The notes under the pieces: generated by a model | Databases searched by the model: none | Told to the model about the DNA's origin: nothing | Seen by the model: only the letters and a program-made list of their open reading frames with translations | NCBI GenBank assembly: GCA_963662175.1 | Contig: OY759217.1 | Span: 19,160,562 to 19,224,561, forward strand | Reading direction: 5' to 3' | DNA length: 64,000 bases | Source: Aradus depressus | Taxonomy: Eukaryota; Arthropoda; Insecta; Hemiptera; Aradidae | Translations under genes and position numbers: made by a program | Part shown: piece after piece, positions 10,683 to 22,700 of the stretch | Layout: each line of letters opens with the position of its first letter | Position numbering within the stretch: the first letter of the stretch is position 1

Positions 10683-11219
10683 TTGTGTCAGAGAACCAAC
10701 GATGGGAGAGACTGAGGTGTGGTGGGAAGTAGCTGGCTTCTTATAACTAGAGGTCCCCACCTGTAAAATAACTGTCAGTGATTTGTCACAATAACAGTTT
10801 GCTATTAGTTCTTTACGTTATTGTTCTTAAATATTACTCCCCAAGAAATGTTTCATGACAAAATTCAAATTTGGATTTTTTTGTTGTTTTATGTCTTAGT
10901 GCCTGAAGATCTGAGACTGTTTCTCAAAAATACCCCAAACCTATTTTATTTTCAATGCGTGCTCCAGTATTTGTTTCTTGTGTGATGTCTCAAGTACAAT
11001 AAGTATGGAGAAGTAATCTGTGATGGTTATTGGGATGTTTATGTTCTAAAGTTTCTTGTCTCTTTGGAATTTCCGATATGATGTAGGAGGCTGTGTCTGT
11101 TTGAGGTGAATGAGCAGAGATGGGGTGGGGGTCAAGGAGTGTTGTAGCAAGGCCAGGAGATATACGGACATCAACAGTACCCCCAGACAGGGGGCTTGGT
11201 GGATGGGTGGTTACAGTTA
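10683..11219 (-). other. Coding-like minus-strand stretches upstream of candidate exon A
   Basis: Two segments look like exon material but were not resolved. At 10683-10760 a TTATTTTACAG acceptor leads into 26 open codons (starting VGTSSYKKPATSHHT); the only adjacent donor (GTTATT) is poor and its phase does not fit exon A. At 10990-11219 about 76 codons are open after a TAG/ACAG acceptor-like site, proline- and histidine-rich (for example VDVRISPGLATTLLDPHP), closed by TGA at 10990-10992, after which the same frame continues another 22 codons. They may be exons of the same gene, now decayed. Confidence 0.25.
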
Positions 11220-11689
11220 CTGTCTACAAACCTGTGAGGTCTTTTCATGATAGAGTGGAGGTTACAGTGAATGAGTGGTTAATCTGACGCTAAAATGGGT
11301 GTTAAATAACTGGGAATTCCGGTGGCACAGTGGTTTAGAGTGATTCCCTTCAGATTTTGAATTTTCATTTATTATTCATTGCTCAACTTTTTTTTTCTTA
11401 GATATAAGACCCAAAGTTAATCTCGGGCGGCAGCCGGTAGATCAATCAGTCCAGTTTTTTTTCTGCAATTTCGCTGAAATCAGATCCACTTGCCAATATT
11501 TGACGCTACAGAGCTACTTCTTGAAATGTTTAAAAAACAGAGCTTAAACAATTACATACGATTTTTTTTTAATTAGCTTTTTTTGGCAGCAACAACCTAA
11601 TTTTGCAGTTTGAGAGAACATTTTTTGTCCAAGGATAACAGACCTCCTTCCAACATATTTAAAATTTAAAGAAAACGTAGGTTATGTGT

Positions 11690-11885
11690 CCGCCTCCTAT
11701 GTTTTTTTAAAAAATATTGTCTATTTCATAAAATGGAATTACCTTCGGTATTGCTATCATCTTCAGCCACGTCTTAACAAATACTAAATACTCAATACCG
11801 AAAGTACTCCCATATATTATATATATTTTTTGAAATATACAATATTTTTAAGGAAACATACGTTTTCTTTATTTTTTTATTGTTT
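11690..11885. repeat. Foldback repeat with hammerhead-like arms
   Basis: Inverted arms: AAAATATTGTCTATTTCA at about 11712 pairs imperfectly with TGAAATATACAATATTTTT near 11831. Inside them, CCTTCGGTATTGCTATCATCTTCAG at about 11751-11775 is the minus-strand form, and CAATACCGAAAGTACTCCC at about 11797 the plus-strand form, of the CTGANGAT-hairpin-CCGAAAGTACT motif. It is the oldest-looking copy of the family. Confidence 0.6.
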
Positions 11886-12042
11886 AATAACTCTGTTAAA
11901 AGAGATATTTACAACTGTATAAAAAATATATACAACAAGCAAATGTGCTAAGGTAGAAAAAAATGGCAATCTCAAAATGTCAAGAGAGGAGAAATCATCC
12001 AGTGGTGACACACCCTAGGCACTGTGTTGCACTCATTTGGAG

Positions 12043-13020
12043 CTAGTCACTGTCACTGCCTGATCTGAGAAGGTCTCTAAGCCATTGGCACTTAAGGCGT
12101 GGTTCGGGAAGTGTGGCAGAAGGGAGGTTACGGACTTGAGGATTAATGTGGGTACTAACGGAGGAAATTTTTTTTTTGTACCTGGATTTAGCTAATTCGA
12201 TGACAAAGGGAATATTGAAATCAGTATGAAGGGTTTTGTTGGATAATAAGGAGCATTGGCTATTGTTTTGGATTGCAAGGATTGAATGTGCTAAAGATTG
12301 GAAGCTTTGGCCCATAAGTTCACATAGGCTTGAGTATTGCGTTATATATTTGTGTTTCGTTTAGAGTTAATTTAGATCTTTTGTCCAGTAGTCTTAACAA
12401 AAGTTTTTATCGTCTGTACATTTCCTGTCTTTCTTGTCTGGTGTGAAGATTCCAAGTCATTTGTTAGTCAAGTATGAGGCCAAGGTAGTGAACTTCGCTT
12501 TTTGGAGGAATTGGATTGCTGTTGAGGACGACGGGAGGACAAGTATATTTACGCCGAAGAGTGAATACTATGTGAACGGACTTCTTGTCGTTCACATTAA
12601 TTCTCCACTTTTTATACCAAGATTGAAGGGGTATAAGGTATTCTTGGAGATTGCAAGTTAAGAGAACTGGATTAGGAAGTGGGGAGAGAATATCAGTATC
12701 TTTTACATTTGATTGATTGAAGTTGGGTTAATGGATGGGTGGGATTGTCAGGTGTGTATATTGTGAAAAGTATAGGACCAAGGATACTATCTTCAGGAAC
12801 TCCGGCGTTTTGTGAAGACATGGGAGAAACGGCAGAACCTTGGCTTACGCAGAAGGTTCTATTGGCCATGTAGGATTTTAGGATGAGGAATAATGAGAAA
12901 TGAAGGATAGGTTCAAGTTTGCACAGGAGGCCCGGATGCTGAACTCTGTCGAAAACATGTTCGACATCGAGGAAGACCGCCGAACAATACTGTTTCTGTT
13001 CCAAGGTGGATGCAATAACG
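12043..13020 (-). pseudogene. Jockey-type LINE ORF2 fragment (RT to C-terminus)
   Basis: Decayed reverse-transcriptase fragment on the minus strand. From the upstream end it shows FLDVEHVFDRVQHPGLL, LKSYMANRTFCV and AGVPEDSILGPILFTIYTPD (where VPQGSVLGP and the catalytic box are expected). It continues in shifted frames through WYKKWRINVNDKKSVH and EVHYLGL. It ends with the C-terminal signature NKTLHTDFNIPFVIE and a stop at 12043-12045. Several stops and frameshifts; no flanking duplication found. Confidence 0.75.
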
Positions 13021-13130
13021 TCTACGTATACAATAACGCGATATCATTGAATGGTGTTTTCGGAAGTTAAAAGTTAAAAAGATTTTTTTTAAAAGAAAAT
13101 TCTATGTATATAACTCCTCACATATTTGTT

Positions 13131-13476
13131 CTTAGGTTAGGTTTTATGACTCATGCCCGGGCTTTAACTACGAGGTCATATCGCCTACTACCAGAGCGCT
13201 CTTTCGTCACTCTGGTGGACATGAGCCCGACTCTACTGTGGGAGTCCTAAATTTTGCCTACCCTAAATTTTTATTCACCTAGGGCAGGGGTCTTTAACGA
13301 GTACCTGACATCGTACAGGCTCGGGACCATCGCTTAACGTCCCATCCGAAGGACGGCGTGCTTAAATTTATTTTACCTCCCAAATAAAATAAACTAAAAG
13401 GCCTCGGCCGGGTTTCGAACCCACGATCTTGAGCTCAGAAGGCAAGCACGCATACCACTGAGCTACCGGCGCCCTC
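13131..13476 (-). mobile_element. SINE-A copy, near full length, with CCTAA tail
   Basis: Whole family body on the minus strand: tRNA-like head ending GAGGGCGCCGGTAGCTCAGTGG at about 13476, B-box GGTTCGAAACCC at about 13416, and the tail GAGTCATAAAACCTAACCTAAG at about 13131-13152. The tail is a short run of CCTAA units. Confidence 0.88.
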
Positions 13477-14380
13477 TCATATTTGTTCTTATAAACAGGT
13501 TACAGGTTATTAACCATAGTGATATCGTTTCTAATAGTGCAACACCATCTAATCTGCTAGTCCATGTATATTAAATTAATGTTTTGGCAAAAATTTAAGT
13601 ACTTGAAAACTTTTAAACGATTGCTCGGATTTTCATAAAATTTCACATGTTGCATTCTTGTTCGCCCAGTTCAAATATAGACCACGTGGGATCTTAATAT
13701 ATTATATCCAAGCTACAAGTTTTCTTGTTAAATTGAATTTTGAATTACTTTTATCAGAAAATCCTAAAAATTAAAATTGAATGAAGAATGTTACGAATTT
13801 ATCCAAGTTATTTGCGTAAGCATTAGCGTCATACCATTTGTTATAATAAACGACAATAACAAATTCAAGGTGATTTAGTTAACAGAGATAAAAAAATATA
13901 ATATGAAATTGATTGATCTTGGTGATGGGGTGTATAATATGTTGACCAACTAGAAGGTTGAGGGTTCCAATTACTTTGTAGTTAATAACAAATCTTTTGT
14001 TGTGGGCATTCGAAACATTTAACAAATAATATTTCAAAAATATCTGGACAAAACTTTACTCGTTAACCTTAACCTACCTTTAATTAACGATCAACTGATT
14101 ATTAACTTTATTTGTCTTTGTTGAGTGGAAAATATTTTGTTATTATAAATGTTGTGATAAAATAAATCTTTTGAAACACAGGACACACAATAGAACTACT
14201 CTGGCCACGGTGATACCTCCAGCCCTCGGGGGAAAAATATGTATATTATATTTTCTATTCATAATTTTTTAGTATATCATACAGATTACATTGAGCACAG
14301 AAATTTATTTATTTTGGGTTATTAATTTATTTATATTTTATATGTAAATTCAGAACCGTCTTACGACGACACCTTTTGAT
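13477..14380. other. No gene seen
   Basis: AT-rich DNA without a convincing open frame or recognisable repeat. Only short poly-A/T runs are visible. Confidence 0.5.
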
Positions 14381-14384
14381 TTTG

Positions 14385-14640
14385 AGTGGAATCGGCCGAA
14401 GCGAAGGGCGGGATGAGAGATGGGGCTCTATTTAAAAAACCCAATAACTGCCGATGTAATAAATGTATCGACATGAAATTTCATATTTGAAATCAAAACT
14501 CAATGAGGACATAACCTGTCAAATTTCAGCGACATCGACCGAAGAAAAGAGGGAGTTTAGGGGTGGGAGCTCATATTAAAAACCTTATGTAATTGCTAAT
14601 GTAAGGAATTTGTCGACACACTTAGTAACTCTGCATCGAA
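14385..14640 (+). repeat. SAT-R repeat units, diverged
   Basis: Two units: GGAATCGGCCGAAGCGAAGGGCGGG ... AATAACTGCCGATGTAATAAATGTATCGACATGAAATTTC, then a second with CATCGACCGAAGAAAAGAGGG and AATTTGTCGACACAC. A palindromic TCGGTCAAATATTCGA-type tail follows near 14640-14700. Confidence 0.65.
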
Positions 14641-14859
14641 TATTTGACCGAGTTAAGTAATTAATGATTAATTATTTAAATCGGTCAAATATTCGATATT
14701 AATTATTAATCTAAATTGATCACGTAATAAGTGAAATTTTGTGTTCAATTCCCAGTGTATGAAGATCCTGCTCATCCCCCCCTCCCCCCCCCCCCACACC
14801 CCCTCCCGTCAGACAATGTCTCAAACGTAAAAGTTTCTCCCAATGGGCCAAAAAATGTC

Positions 14860-15310
14860 GGAGCGGCCTCCGGTGTCTCCACTGTGGCCAGAATCATTTC
14901 ATCAAAGACTGTCCTTCCCTTCAGAGCCAATTACATGCAGTCCATCATCTTACGACACATCACTAACGCACCATTCTATGTAACTAACAACAGTCTTATC
15001 TCTTATGCTTTTGGCTGAGGATGGTAGAAATACCGAAAGTACTCCCATGTATATATAGTTAGTGAAATTAGACAACATATTAAATAAACCAGTTTTATTT
15101 TATTTTTCAAGTCCATTTGAATTATTTCACAATATCTCTGCAATTATGTCAGTTTTCATAACTAACAACACCCTTCATAACGACTTACAAGTGCCTTTCG
15201 TTTCCACAGTTGTGACTAAGAGATACACAAACTTCCACGCCAAACTCGCCAATCCTCTCATTCAAACACTGCTTCAAATACCCTGCCCACAAACCCACCT
15301 CGCCGACTCA
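14860..15310 (+). pseudogene. Jockey-type LINE scrap with internal deletion and an inserted hammerhead-like repeat
   Basis: A zinc knuckle of ORF1 type (CLHCGQNHFIKDC, about 14875-14910) is joined almost directly to the C-terminus of ORF2 (RHITNAPFYVTNN, then TLHNDLQVPFVST and HAKLANPLIQTLLQIPC). Everything between was deleted. The ORF2 part is further split by about 150 bases at 15000-15150 carrying a CTGAGGAT-GGTAGAAATACC-GAAAGTACTC motif, the same sequence as at 23463-23510. Confidence 0.7.
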
Positions 15311-15727
15311 AACAATTATTATTATTATTTCTTATTATTAATTCTTTAATTCATTTCTTATTTTTTATTAAACTTTTTATTAAGTTTATTATTAATATTT
15401 ATTATTAGTGTTTCTATAAACTACTTTATTATTTGCTAAGTTACTAGCTAGCTTACAAACTAATGGGTGGATGTCTTTTACCTCTTACCCAGGAGGATTG
15501 TACGCAGTTTAATCCTCTTGACACGGGAGGTGTTTATTTTTGTGATATTAAATCCGGTTATTTAATTTAAACTATTGGTTAATTTTAGGTCTATTTATCC
15601 TCGTGCCTACGAGTCGACATTCGTGACCTAGCCCTAATTAAATTTGTTGAATTTAAATTTTGAATGATTTAATTTTGTTTGATTAAGTACCTAATTGTTA
15701 AATTTTATTCCGAAATTTAAAATTATT

Positions 15728-16695
15728 CTAAGTTATTTTTATTCCGTTCGCGTGCGTGAGGTCATTAATGGTTTTAGTCTTTGTCTTTTGAACCACCAGG
15801 GCTAGTGTGTTTGTCTGTCGGTCTTTCGGACGGAGAAATCTCCTCCTCCTCCTATAATCGAACTGTCCGTAGATTATATCGAGGGGCATAAATTTTGTGA
15901 CTGAGTGTAGCGAATTATTGTAAGCCAGAAGAGCGTAATTAACTTTATTTTCGATAGTATCTGTCTTGAACTCGTCTCTGTTATTTAGGAGTCTTATGTA
16001 TTCTATGAGGGTAGAATGAAATCGTTCTATGGGTCCGTTTGATTCAGGATGTTGCGAGGAAATGAAGTGTACGTCGATTTTGTGTAATGCCAAAAGTTCT
16101 TTTACGAGGGAGTTATTGAATTCAAGTCCGTTGTCCGAAGTTATACATCGGGTATGTTGTGGTGTGTGAAGTATTTTATTAATTTATTTACGACTTCCAA
16201 GCCTTGTCCTGAAGTTAGTCTGTATGCTTGGGCGTATTTCGAAAATGTGTCTATGATGGTGAGGAATTTGGTGTTTTCTAGTGTTATTGAGTCTATATGT
16301 AAAATTTGGAAAGGTTTTGTGACAGTAGGTGTGATGTTATATTGTAATTTTAGAGATCGTCTGTCGTATTTGGTCACCTGACAAATTTCGCAGTTGTTTA
16401 TGTAAGTCTGTATAGTTTTTCGCAAGTTGGGCCAATAGTACGTTCGTTTAATTTTGTTGTCAGTTTCGTCTAGTCCTCTGTGATTAGTTTTGCTTATGTG
16501 ATAATTTTCGATTACGTCTTTTATTTCAGAGTCGTCCAGTACGTCAATTAATTTTTGTGTGTAGCGGGTAAAGTTAATTTCCAAAGTTTTGAAGTGTTGA
16601 AGCATTGAGGCGGTGAATTTGTCGTAGATGTTGGATTCAAAATATATCCAGTATTTTACTCGTGGGACTATGTGCTGTTTTACAAATTTTATCAA
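15728..16695 (-). pseudogene. gypsy integrase (two frames)
   Basis: Integrase of a Ty3/gypsy element, decayed. The N-terminal HHCC zinc-binding part shows paired histidines (HISKTNHRG) and CEICQ near 16390-16500. The catalytic core shows the first aspartate in LHIDSI, then the second in SDNG right after a frameshift at about 16140, and the distal part near SSQHPESNGPIERFHS. A stop at 16141-16143 separates the two frames. No chromodomain seen. Confidence 0.82.
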
Positions 16696-16716
16696 ATCTT
16701 GATCGAAATTTATTTT

Positions 16717-17650
16717 TTAGAGTTGGAGTATTAGTCTCTGTTTTTGATCAAAGAGGGTCATAATTTTGGTTTCCGCGGGGCTATGTTCGACTTCCGAAAT
16801 TATAATTTGGTGGTTACCGAAGTTAACGGGTCCGTCAATAATGGGGATGGTTGTATTTCCGTCTGCATTGGAATGTATTGTATGTCCGTCGCTGGAGTCT
16901 TCTTCGTCGTCTAAGTTAACTATCATGGATTCTGTCTCCACGTTTGGGGGGTTGTTTGGTCGTTTTTCTGGATTTTTCGCGTAATAGTCTTCAAAAATTT
17001 CATTTATAATGTCGTCTGTTGCTTTTGTGTCATTCGTGTTTAGTTCGATTCGGGGAAGAGCGTCTGCGACTGTATTCTGAACTCCTTTTTTGTAAAATAC
17101 TTCGTAATCAATTTCTTCTAATTTTAAATGCATCCTAACTAATTTCGAGTTGAGTTCCTTAAGGGAGAATAGCCACTGGAGTGGTCGGTGGTCACTAAAA
17201 ATTTTGAATTTTCTTCCGTATAAATACGGTCGAAAATATTTGGTTGCCCAAACAATTGCTAAAAGTTCCTTTTCAATGGTGGATAAATGTGTTTCGGTTT
17301 CGTTACGTGTTCTGCTTGCGAAGCATACCGGTAAATCCGCGCCGTTAAAATTTTGACTATGTACCGCGCCTAAAACTACGTTGCTTGCGTCTGTCGTTAA
17401 ATGAAATTGTTTTGAAAAGTCCGGATATTTAAGTATTGGTTCGTTAGTCAGTAAGTTTTTGCAAATATTAAAACAATTTATATATTCCGGGTCGTTAATA
17501 TTTATTGTCGCGCCTTTTTTCAAACATTTAGTGAAAGGTTTAGTTATATCGGCAAATTTTTTAATAAATTTTCTGTAGTATCCTAACAGTCGGAGAAATT
17601 CTTTAGTTTGTTTTGTTGTTTTCGGAATGGGAAAATTTTGAATGGCTTTT
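16717..17650 (-). pseudogene. gypsy reverse transcriptase end and RNase H
   Basis: The upstream end carries an RT thumb/connection segment with LGYYRKFIKKFADITKPF. RNase H follows with the expected acidic residues: TTDASNVVLGAV, the glutamate in TIEKELLAIVWA, and FSDHRPLQWL. A GVQNTVADALPR motif closes the domain (R in place of the more usual SR). Upstream of 17650 the frame is broken and most of the RT palm is gone. Confidence 0.82.
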
Positions 17651-18828
17651 ATTTTGTCCGGGTTCGGTCTAATTCCGTCTGGAGTAACAAAGTAACTATG
17701 TGTCCTAAGTTTAGTTCAATTAAATTTTTTTTTCGCATTCGTCGCCGGATAATGTCCACTGTTTTGGCGTCTGTGTGTCTTTTATATTTTGTCTGTATAA
17801 GTTCTGTTGGCTTCAAAGTTATTTCGGGGTTTATGTGGTTGGTTCGGAATTTAAAGGGGACAACTTATTGTTTTGTGTGGTTGTAATAGTTAAAATTTGG
17901 TTTCCTAGGTTTTTCTTGTAGGCTTTTAAATTGTTTTATTGGTAAGGGATTTTTTAGTTTTGATTGTAAGTCGGTGACCATGGGATTTTTTGAGATACGA
18001 GTGGTGTTAATTTTCAACTTTTTTATTGGGAATTTTAATTTTTGTTTCCTCGAGCCTATTAAATTGGATTGTTCAGTTTGGGTTTTTGAAATGTCGAATT
18101 TCTGTTTCGTATGGGTGTAATGATTCAAATTTGGTTCGCGAGGTTTTTCCTGATGTAATAAAATCCTCTCAAATTTCAGCGACATCGACCGAAGAAAATA
18201 GGGAGTTCAGGGATGGGGGCACATATTAAAAACCTAATATGTAACTGACTGCTAATGTAAGTCAACTGTTGATTATTAGCGCGAACGGTCGCCTGGTTAT
18301 GGAGTGGAGAGGAGCGGAAATTAATTAATTAATTCGTTCTGGGGAAGTAAATTGCCGGTAATTATTTGTATATTTATATTTATTATATAATTATTTTATT
18401 TTCATTTTTAGATACAGGAGGTCGGGCAACATGAAATTCCATTGAAAACTCCGCATCGAATATTTGACCGATTCCATAACTTCTCTTTTACTTCGTATAT
18501 CTGGGGAAATAAATAAGTATAAATGTATAAAGAATAAAACAATTATAATGAATTTCAAAAACAAAATATGATAAAAATTACTATTAAAAGTAAATAAAAG
18601 TGGAACTAGTAGGTTAATAAAAGTTATTATAAACAATGTACATAATGTGTAATACAAGCTGCACTAATTTAAATCAAAACATTTCCTTTAAAAAAAAAAG
18701 TTCAAAAAAATATACAATGTATTGGATTATTTCTTGATTATAAAAGTATAACTTACAGAATAAAGGAATCTTTTAAGTAATTGGTTTGGACTTAAAAATA
18801 TAAGCCCATAATTATATATAAATTTATA

Positions 18829-19146
18829 GAGGGCGTCGGTAGCTCAGAGATAATGTGCTTGCCTATTGAGCTCAAGTTCACGGGTTCGAAACTCTGCCGA
18901 GTCTCTTAGGGTTTTTATCTGGAATGTGAAAGAACCGTGTGCACGCCGTCCTTCGGATGGGACGTTAAGCGATGGTCCCAAGCCTCTACGATGTTAGGTT
19001 CTCGTTAACAACCCCTACCTAAGTGTAATTTAAGACTCCCACAGTAGAATCGGGCTCATGTCCACCAGAGCGACGAAAGAGCGCTCTGGTAGTAGGCGAT
19101 ACGACCTCATTGTTAAAGCCCGACATGAGTCATAATAATAGACTCA
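18829..19146 (+). mobile_element. SINE-A copy
   Basis: Head GGGCGTCGGTAGCTCAGAG, B-box GGGTTCGAAACTC, body CGATGGTCCCAAGC and CTCTGGTAGTAGGCGATACGACC, end GAGTCATAATAATA. It has the CATAATAA end type rather than the CCTAA tail. It lies about 320 bases beyond the TONSL stop codon. Confidence 0.87.
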
Positions 19147-19267
19147 AAATAAAAAAAAAAGTATTAAAACAGATTATTTTATACCACTAACAGCAGGAAC
19201 CCAAATACTAATAGCGTGTTGTGCATTTGACTTCTGATTGTTAAAGCCTCAAAACTGTTTAATAAAC

Positions 19268-19277
19268 TTTATTTATT
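19268..19277 (-). terminator. Possible TONSL polyadenylation signal
   Basis: Two overlapping AATAAA hexamers on the minus strand, about 190 bases beyond the TONSL stop. The area is AT-rich, so a chance match is possible. Confidence 0.35.
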
Positions 19278-19462
19278 TTAAATAAAAATAAAACAGCTAA
19301 ATTTATTATTAGAAGTTAACGCCACGAATTAAGCGTTACGCTTTCTATCAATTCCTCTATCAGAGACGATATAACTAATTATTACAGTAATAAAAAAAAA
19401 AAAGGTTGCTTCCGTTCAACGTGTTGAAGAATTCACATGCTAGGGATCTACAATGAGAAGAA

Positions 19463-19703
19463 CTAAATAGGGGTAGTTTCAATAAGTGCCCAGGGACCAC
19501 GACGAGACTTGGCCATCAGTTGCTGAGGTAGACATAAGTTGGTGGCCAGAGTGAGTCTGGCCAAGTCACCTCGCGATAGGTTCTCCATCTGGACTCCACA
19601 TATGCTGAGCTCGGCAAGCCGCAAGCCGCTCAGGTCCAAGGCAGCAGAACAGCTCACACCGTCCAGCCACAACCGCTCCAGCTCAACACACTGCTTCGCT
19701 CCT
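19463..19703 (-). CDS. TONSL: TONSL exon 26 (last coding exon)
   Basis: Enters in phase 2 after GTTTCAG and ends in TAG at 19463-19465. Encodes about residues 1244-1323, the terminal LRRs (ERLWLDGV, LDLSGLRLAELSICGVQM, LARLTLATNLCLP) and a short tail ending ETTPI. The C-terminal LRRs of TONSL bind MMS22L in the human complex. Confidence 0.9.
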
Positions 19704-22700
19704 CTGAAACACAACAGAAACTTATCAAGTGGAATCAACCAATCTCTAGGGTTGGGACTAAAAATACAAGCTGTTCTAAGCAATTTTTGGGTGCTCTGTA
19801 TGGCCAGTTGTAAGTCGTAAGAAATTCTGTCTAATGCATAACTTTTTGTCTTATTCTGATCCTGAACGCAAAAAAAAAAAAAAAAAATATAAGAAATGTT
19901 GGTAAATGAGAAAAATGTTTTCAATTTATCGATCTTTTAAGAAGAAACTGCCATTGCAATAGGGTAGATTTTAGTTGGAAAAAAATTAAATAAATGTGTG
20001 TAGAGTTCATCCTTCTGCCTGCAAATAAACAAGAGAATATTTTATAAAAGACGGAATCATTTTATACCTCAACAATAAAAAAAAGGAAGTGTGTACGCCA
20101 AAAGTGGGGGTTCTAAATCTGTGGCCCCACAAATGGCCAATGACAAGATTGTGTGGAGGCGAATCTATGGCAAAGCATAAATTCAACGTCTGGCAATATA
20201 AAGTGGACTGTATAATTAAGGAATCTAGAGAACTTACCAAAATGGTGAGATGAGAAGAACGTCCCACACAGGTCAGGGTGCTCTCCGAGCTGAAAGAGAA
20301 ATACAATGGCCAAAGGATTCCCCAAACAGTCGAAAAAGCTACTTACCTGATCTGCATGGTCTGGAAGCTGGGTGAAAGTTCTCATATGGTGGCAAATATC
20401 TTAGGAAACTATGAAAACACTGGAAACTGTGAGACAAAATACTGGAAGCTAAGAAAGGACCTACTCGGTCCGGAATCGGTAGACACAAGGGAACCTATCG
20501 GTTCGGACGCCGGGAGCATAAGACTACAGAACCGTCTGGTTCGGGCACTGGAAGCATAAGAGGGAGAGAGTGGGGGCGAACGGAGTCTAGGCAAAAGATA
20601 AGCCCTATCTAGCGGTCAAATGGCCAAACTAGTGAAATTGGTTTCGCCAAAATCCCACAGGTGACGCCACCAAAACTTAACTTAATTGGCGGCAACAGGA
20701 AGTCATAAGTAAAAAGTATTGGAGGAGCAAACAAATTCTTGCAATAAGCCAATTTAGATCAGTGACCCAAATGGCGATTTGATAGCGATTGTTTTCCATC
20801 CACTATGAGTGTAGTTCATACGTTTGACGGGAGTAAAATTAATATATCTTTATTTAAGGAGGGCGCCGGTAGCTCAGTGGTATGCGTGCTTGACTTCGGA
20901 GCTCAAGGTCGTGGGTTCGTAGCCCGACCGAGGCCCTTAGTTTATTTTATCTGGGAGGTAAAATAAACTTAAGCATGCCGTCCTTCGGATGGGACGTTAA
21001 GCGATGGTCCCGAGCCTGTACGATGTCAGGTACTCGTTATAGACCCCTACCCTAGATGAATAAAAATTTAGGATAGGCAAAATTTAGGACTCCCACAGTA
21101 GAGTCGGGTTCATGTCCACCAGAGTGACGAAAGAGCGCTCTGGTAGTAGGCGATATGACCTCGTAGTTAAAGCCCGGGCATGAGTCATAAAACCTAACCT
21201 AACCTATCTTTATTTAAGCCAACAGAACTACACCCAGGTAAATAGAGGATATTTAGGTTCCAAATAGGGTTAAGAGCAACTAGATTTTCATTCAAGGTTA
21301 GGTTATAAAATTTCCACGGTATAATGGCTAGAAAAAAAAAAGATTCGTTACATAATTTTACTTCAACATGTAATAAACAACATTTTACCTTAAAAGTACT
21401 CAATTTAATTTCGAATTATTTTGTTAAGATACAAATTGATTTTACCATGTCTTCCAATTGCGATGCGCACTGCGCAACCAACCAGGCTGCCCAGTGGCAA
21501 CATATGTAACCAACAGTAGCTAAATCTCCGGGGATGTTAAATTTCAGATATAAACTGAAAAGTGCCCCACCCCGAATATTAAATCTTCTGGGTGTAGTCT
21601 TCTAGATCTAGGTTCATTTATAGCTGGAGAATAACCATCGAGAGAGGTTTCAAGATCCTAGTGGCATATTGATGGAGATCGATTTTGACTAGGTTGATAA
21701 GTAGTAGAGCCCGCATTCCCGTGCATTGCTTGCTTGAAATCATTAAATAACTTTTTTTACTACCCAAAATCGCATATTTTGTCGTAATTAGAAAATTTAT
21801 TTGTAAGATAGTTTGAAAATTTGTTAATCGACAATTTTACAACAGTTTGGAGAAAAAATCCCAACTCAAAAAGTACAATTCGGCCATAAATGGTGAAGTT
21901 ATTGGATTGGATCTACAACCTGACATTATAAGCAGCTACGAAAAATGCCCCATCACAAGCGTCAGTGTCGAGAGATCGTTTTCCCAGCTATGTACTTAGC
22001 GACAGGCGGCGCAGTTTTTCAGACAAGCATTTTGAAATTTATTTAATAGTAAATTTTAACGCAACAAATGTTTAATTAAAAAATATATATAAAATTAATT
22101 GAAGTCAAATTCTTGGCTTCGAGTAATGTGGTGAACTGTTTTGCGTTTTACATATCTCTAGTATTTTTTTAATCAAACATTTATACATATATGCTTTTGT
22201 AATTAAAACGAGATAAAAAACTAAAAAAAACTTGTTTTCAGTAAATATTTTTTATAAATAGTATACATAAATTCCTTTAGGCTTTTTATTTTAAAGATTT
22301 ATTTTTAAACTCTAGCCAATTTTATGCTGAAAAAAGAGTTATTTAATTTACAAATTAGAACCAATTTTTTTTCACAGAAAAACAGTTAATGGCAGGATTT
22401 TATTTTTTGTTGCACATTTTTGCACGTTTTGGCCTTTTTATCGCTTGTTTTTTTAATTTTTTACTGCACAAATTAGGGCTCTATTCATGAACTATGCTTT
22501 ACCTGACGAGTTGATCCAAATCGAGGTGGGTGGCTGGACAGTAGGAGAGGTCCAGAGCCCGAAGACAGGGAGGAGCCTTCTCCTCCATCCAGAGTCCCAT
22601 CTCTCTGACAGTACGAGGCCCCGTCCCTGCCAGTCGGAGCTCCACCACTCTCCTAGCCTCCAGTCGCCCTAGCAGCTCTATCAGTCCTTCTGCACCGGCC

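Larger units (their letters stand above)
15420..18190 (-). mobile_element. Ty3/gypsy-type LTR retrotransposon relic
   Basis: Minus-strand remnant with the order end of RT, RNase H, integrase. gag, protease and most of RT are missing or unrecognisable. A segment with AATAAACACCTCCCGTG-like composition at about 15420-15720 may be an LTR relic, but no second LTR was found. At 17865-18185 a stretch of about 18 codons (EKPR-P-N-Y-HTKQ pattern) is present twice, suggesting an internal duplication. Multiple frameshifts; inactive. Confidence 0.8.

Noticed and set aside
12434..12661. 75-codon plus-strand frame
   Set aside because: Antisense of the decayed Jockey RT, whose minus-strand reading shows WYKKWRINVNDKKS.
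19539..19820. 93-codon plus-strand open frame
   Set aside because: Antisense shadow of TONSL exon 26; no family resemblance and no splice context.
20859..20935. Possible tRNA gene (A-box and B-box)
   Set aside because: It is the tRNA-like head of a SINE: the cloverleaf does not close, the body continues for 270 more bases, and the TSD encloses the whole unit. The same applies to the other SINE-A heads.
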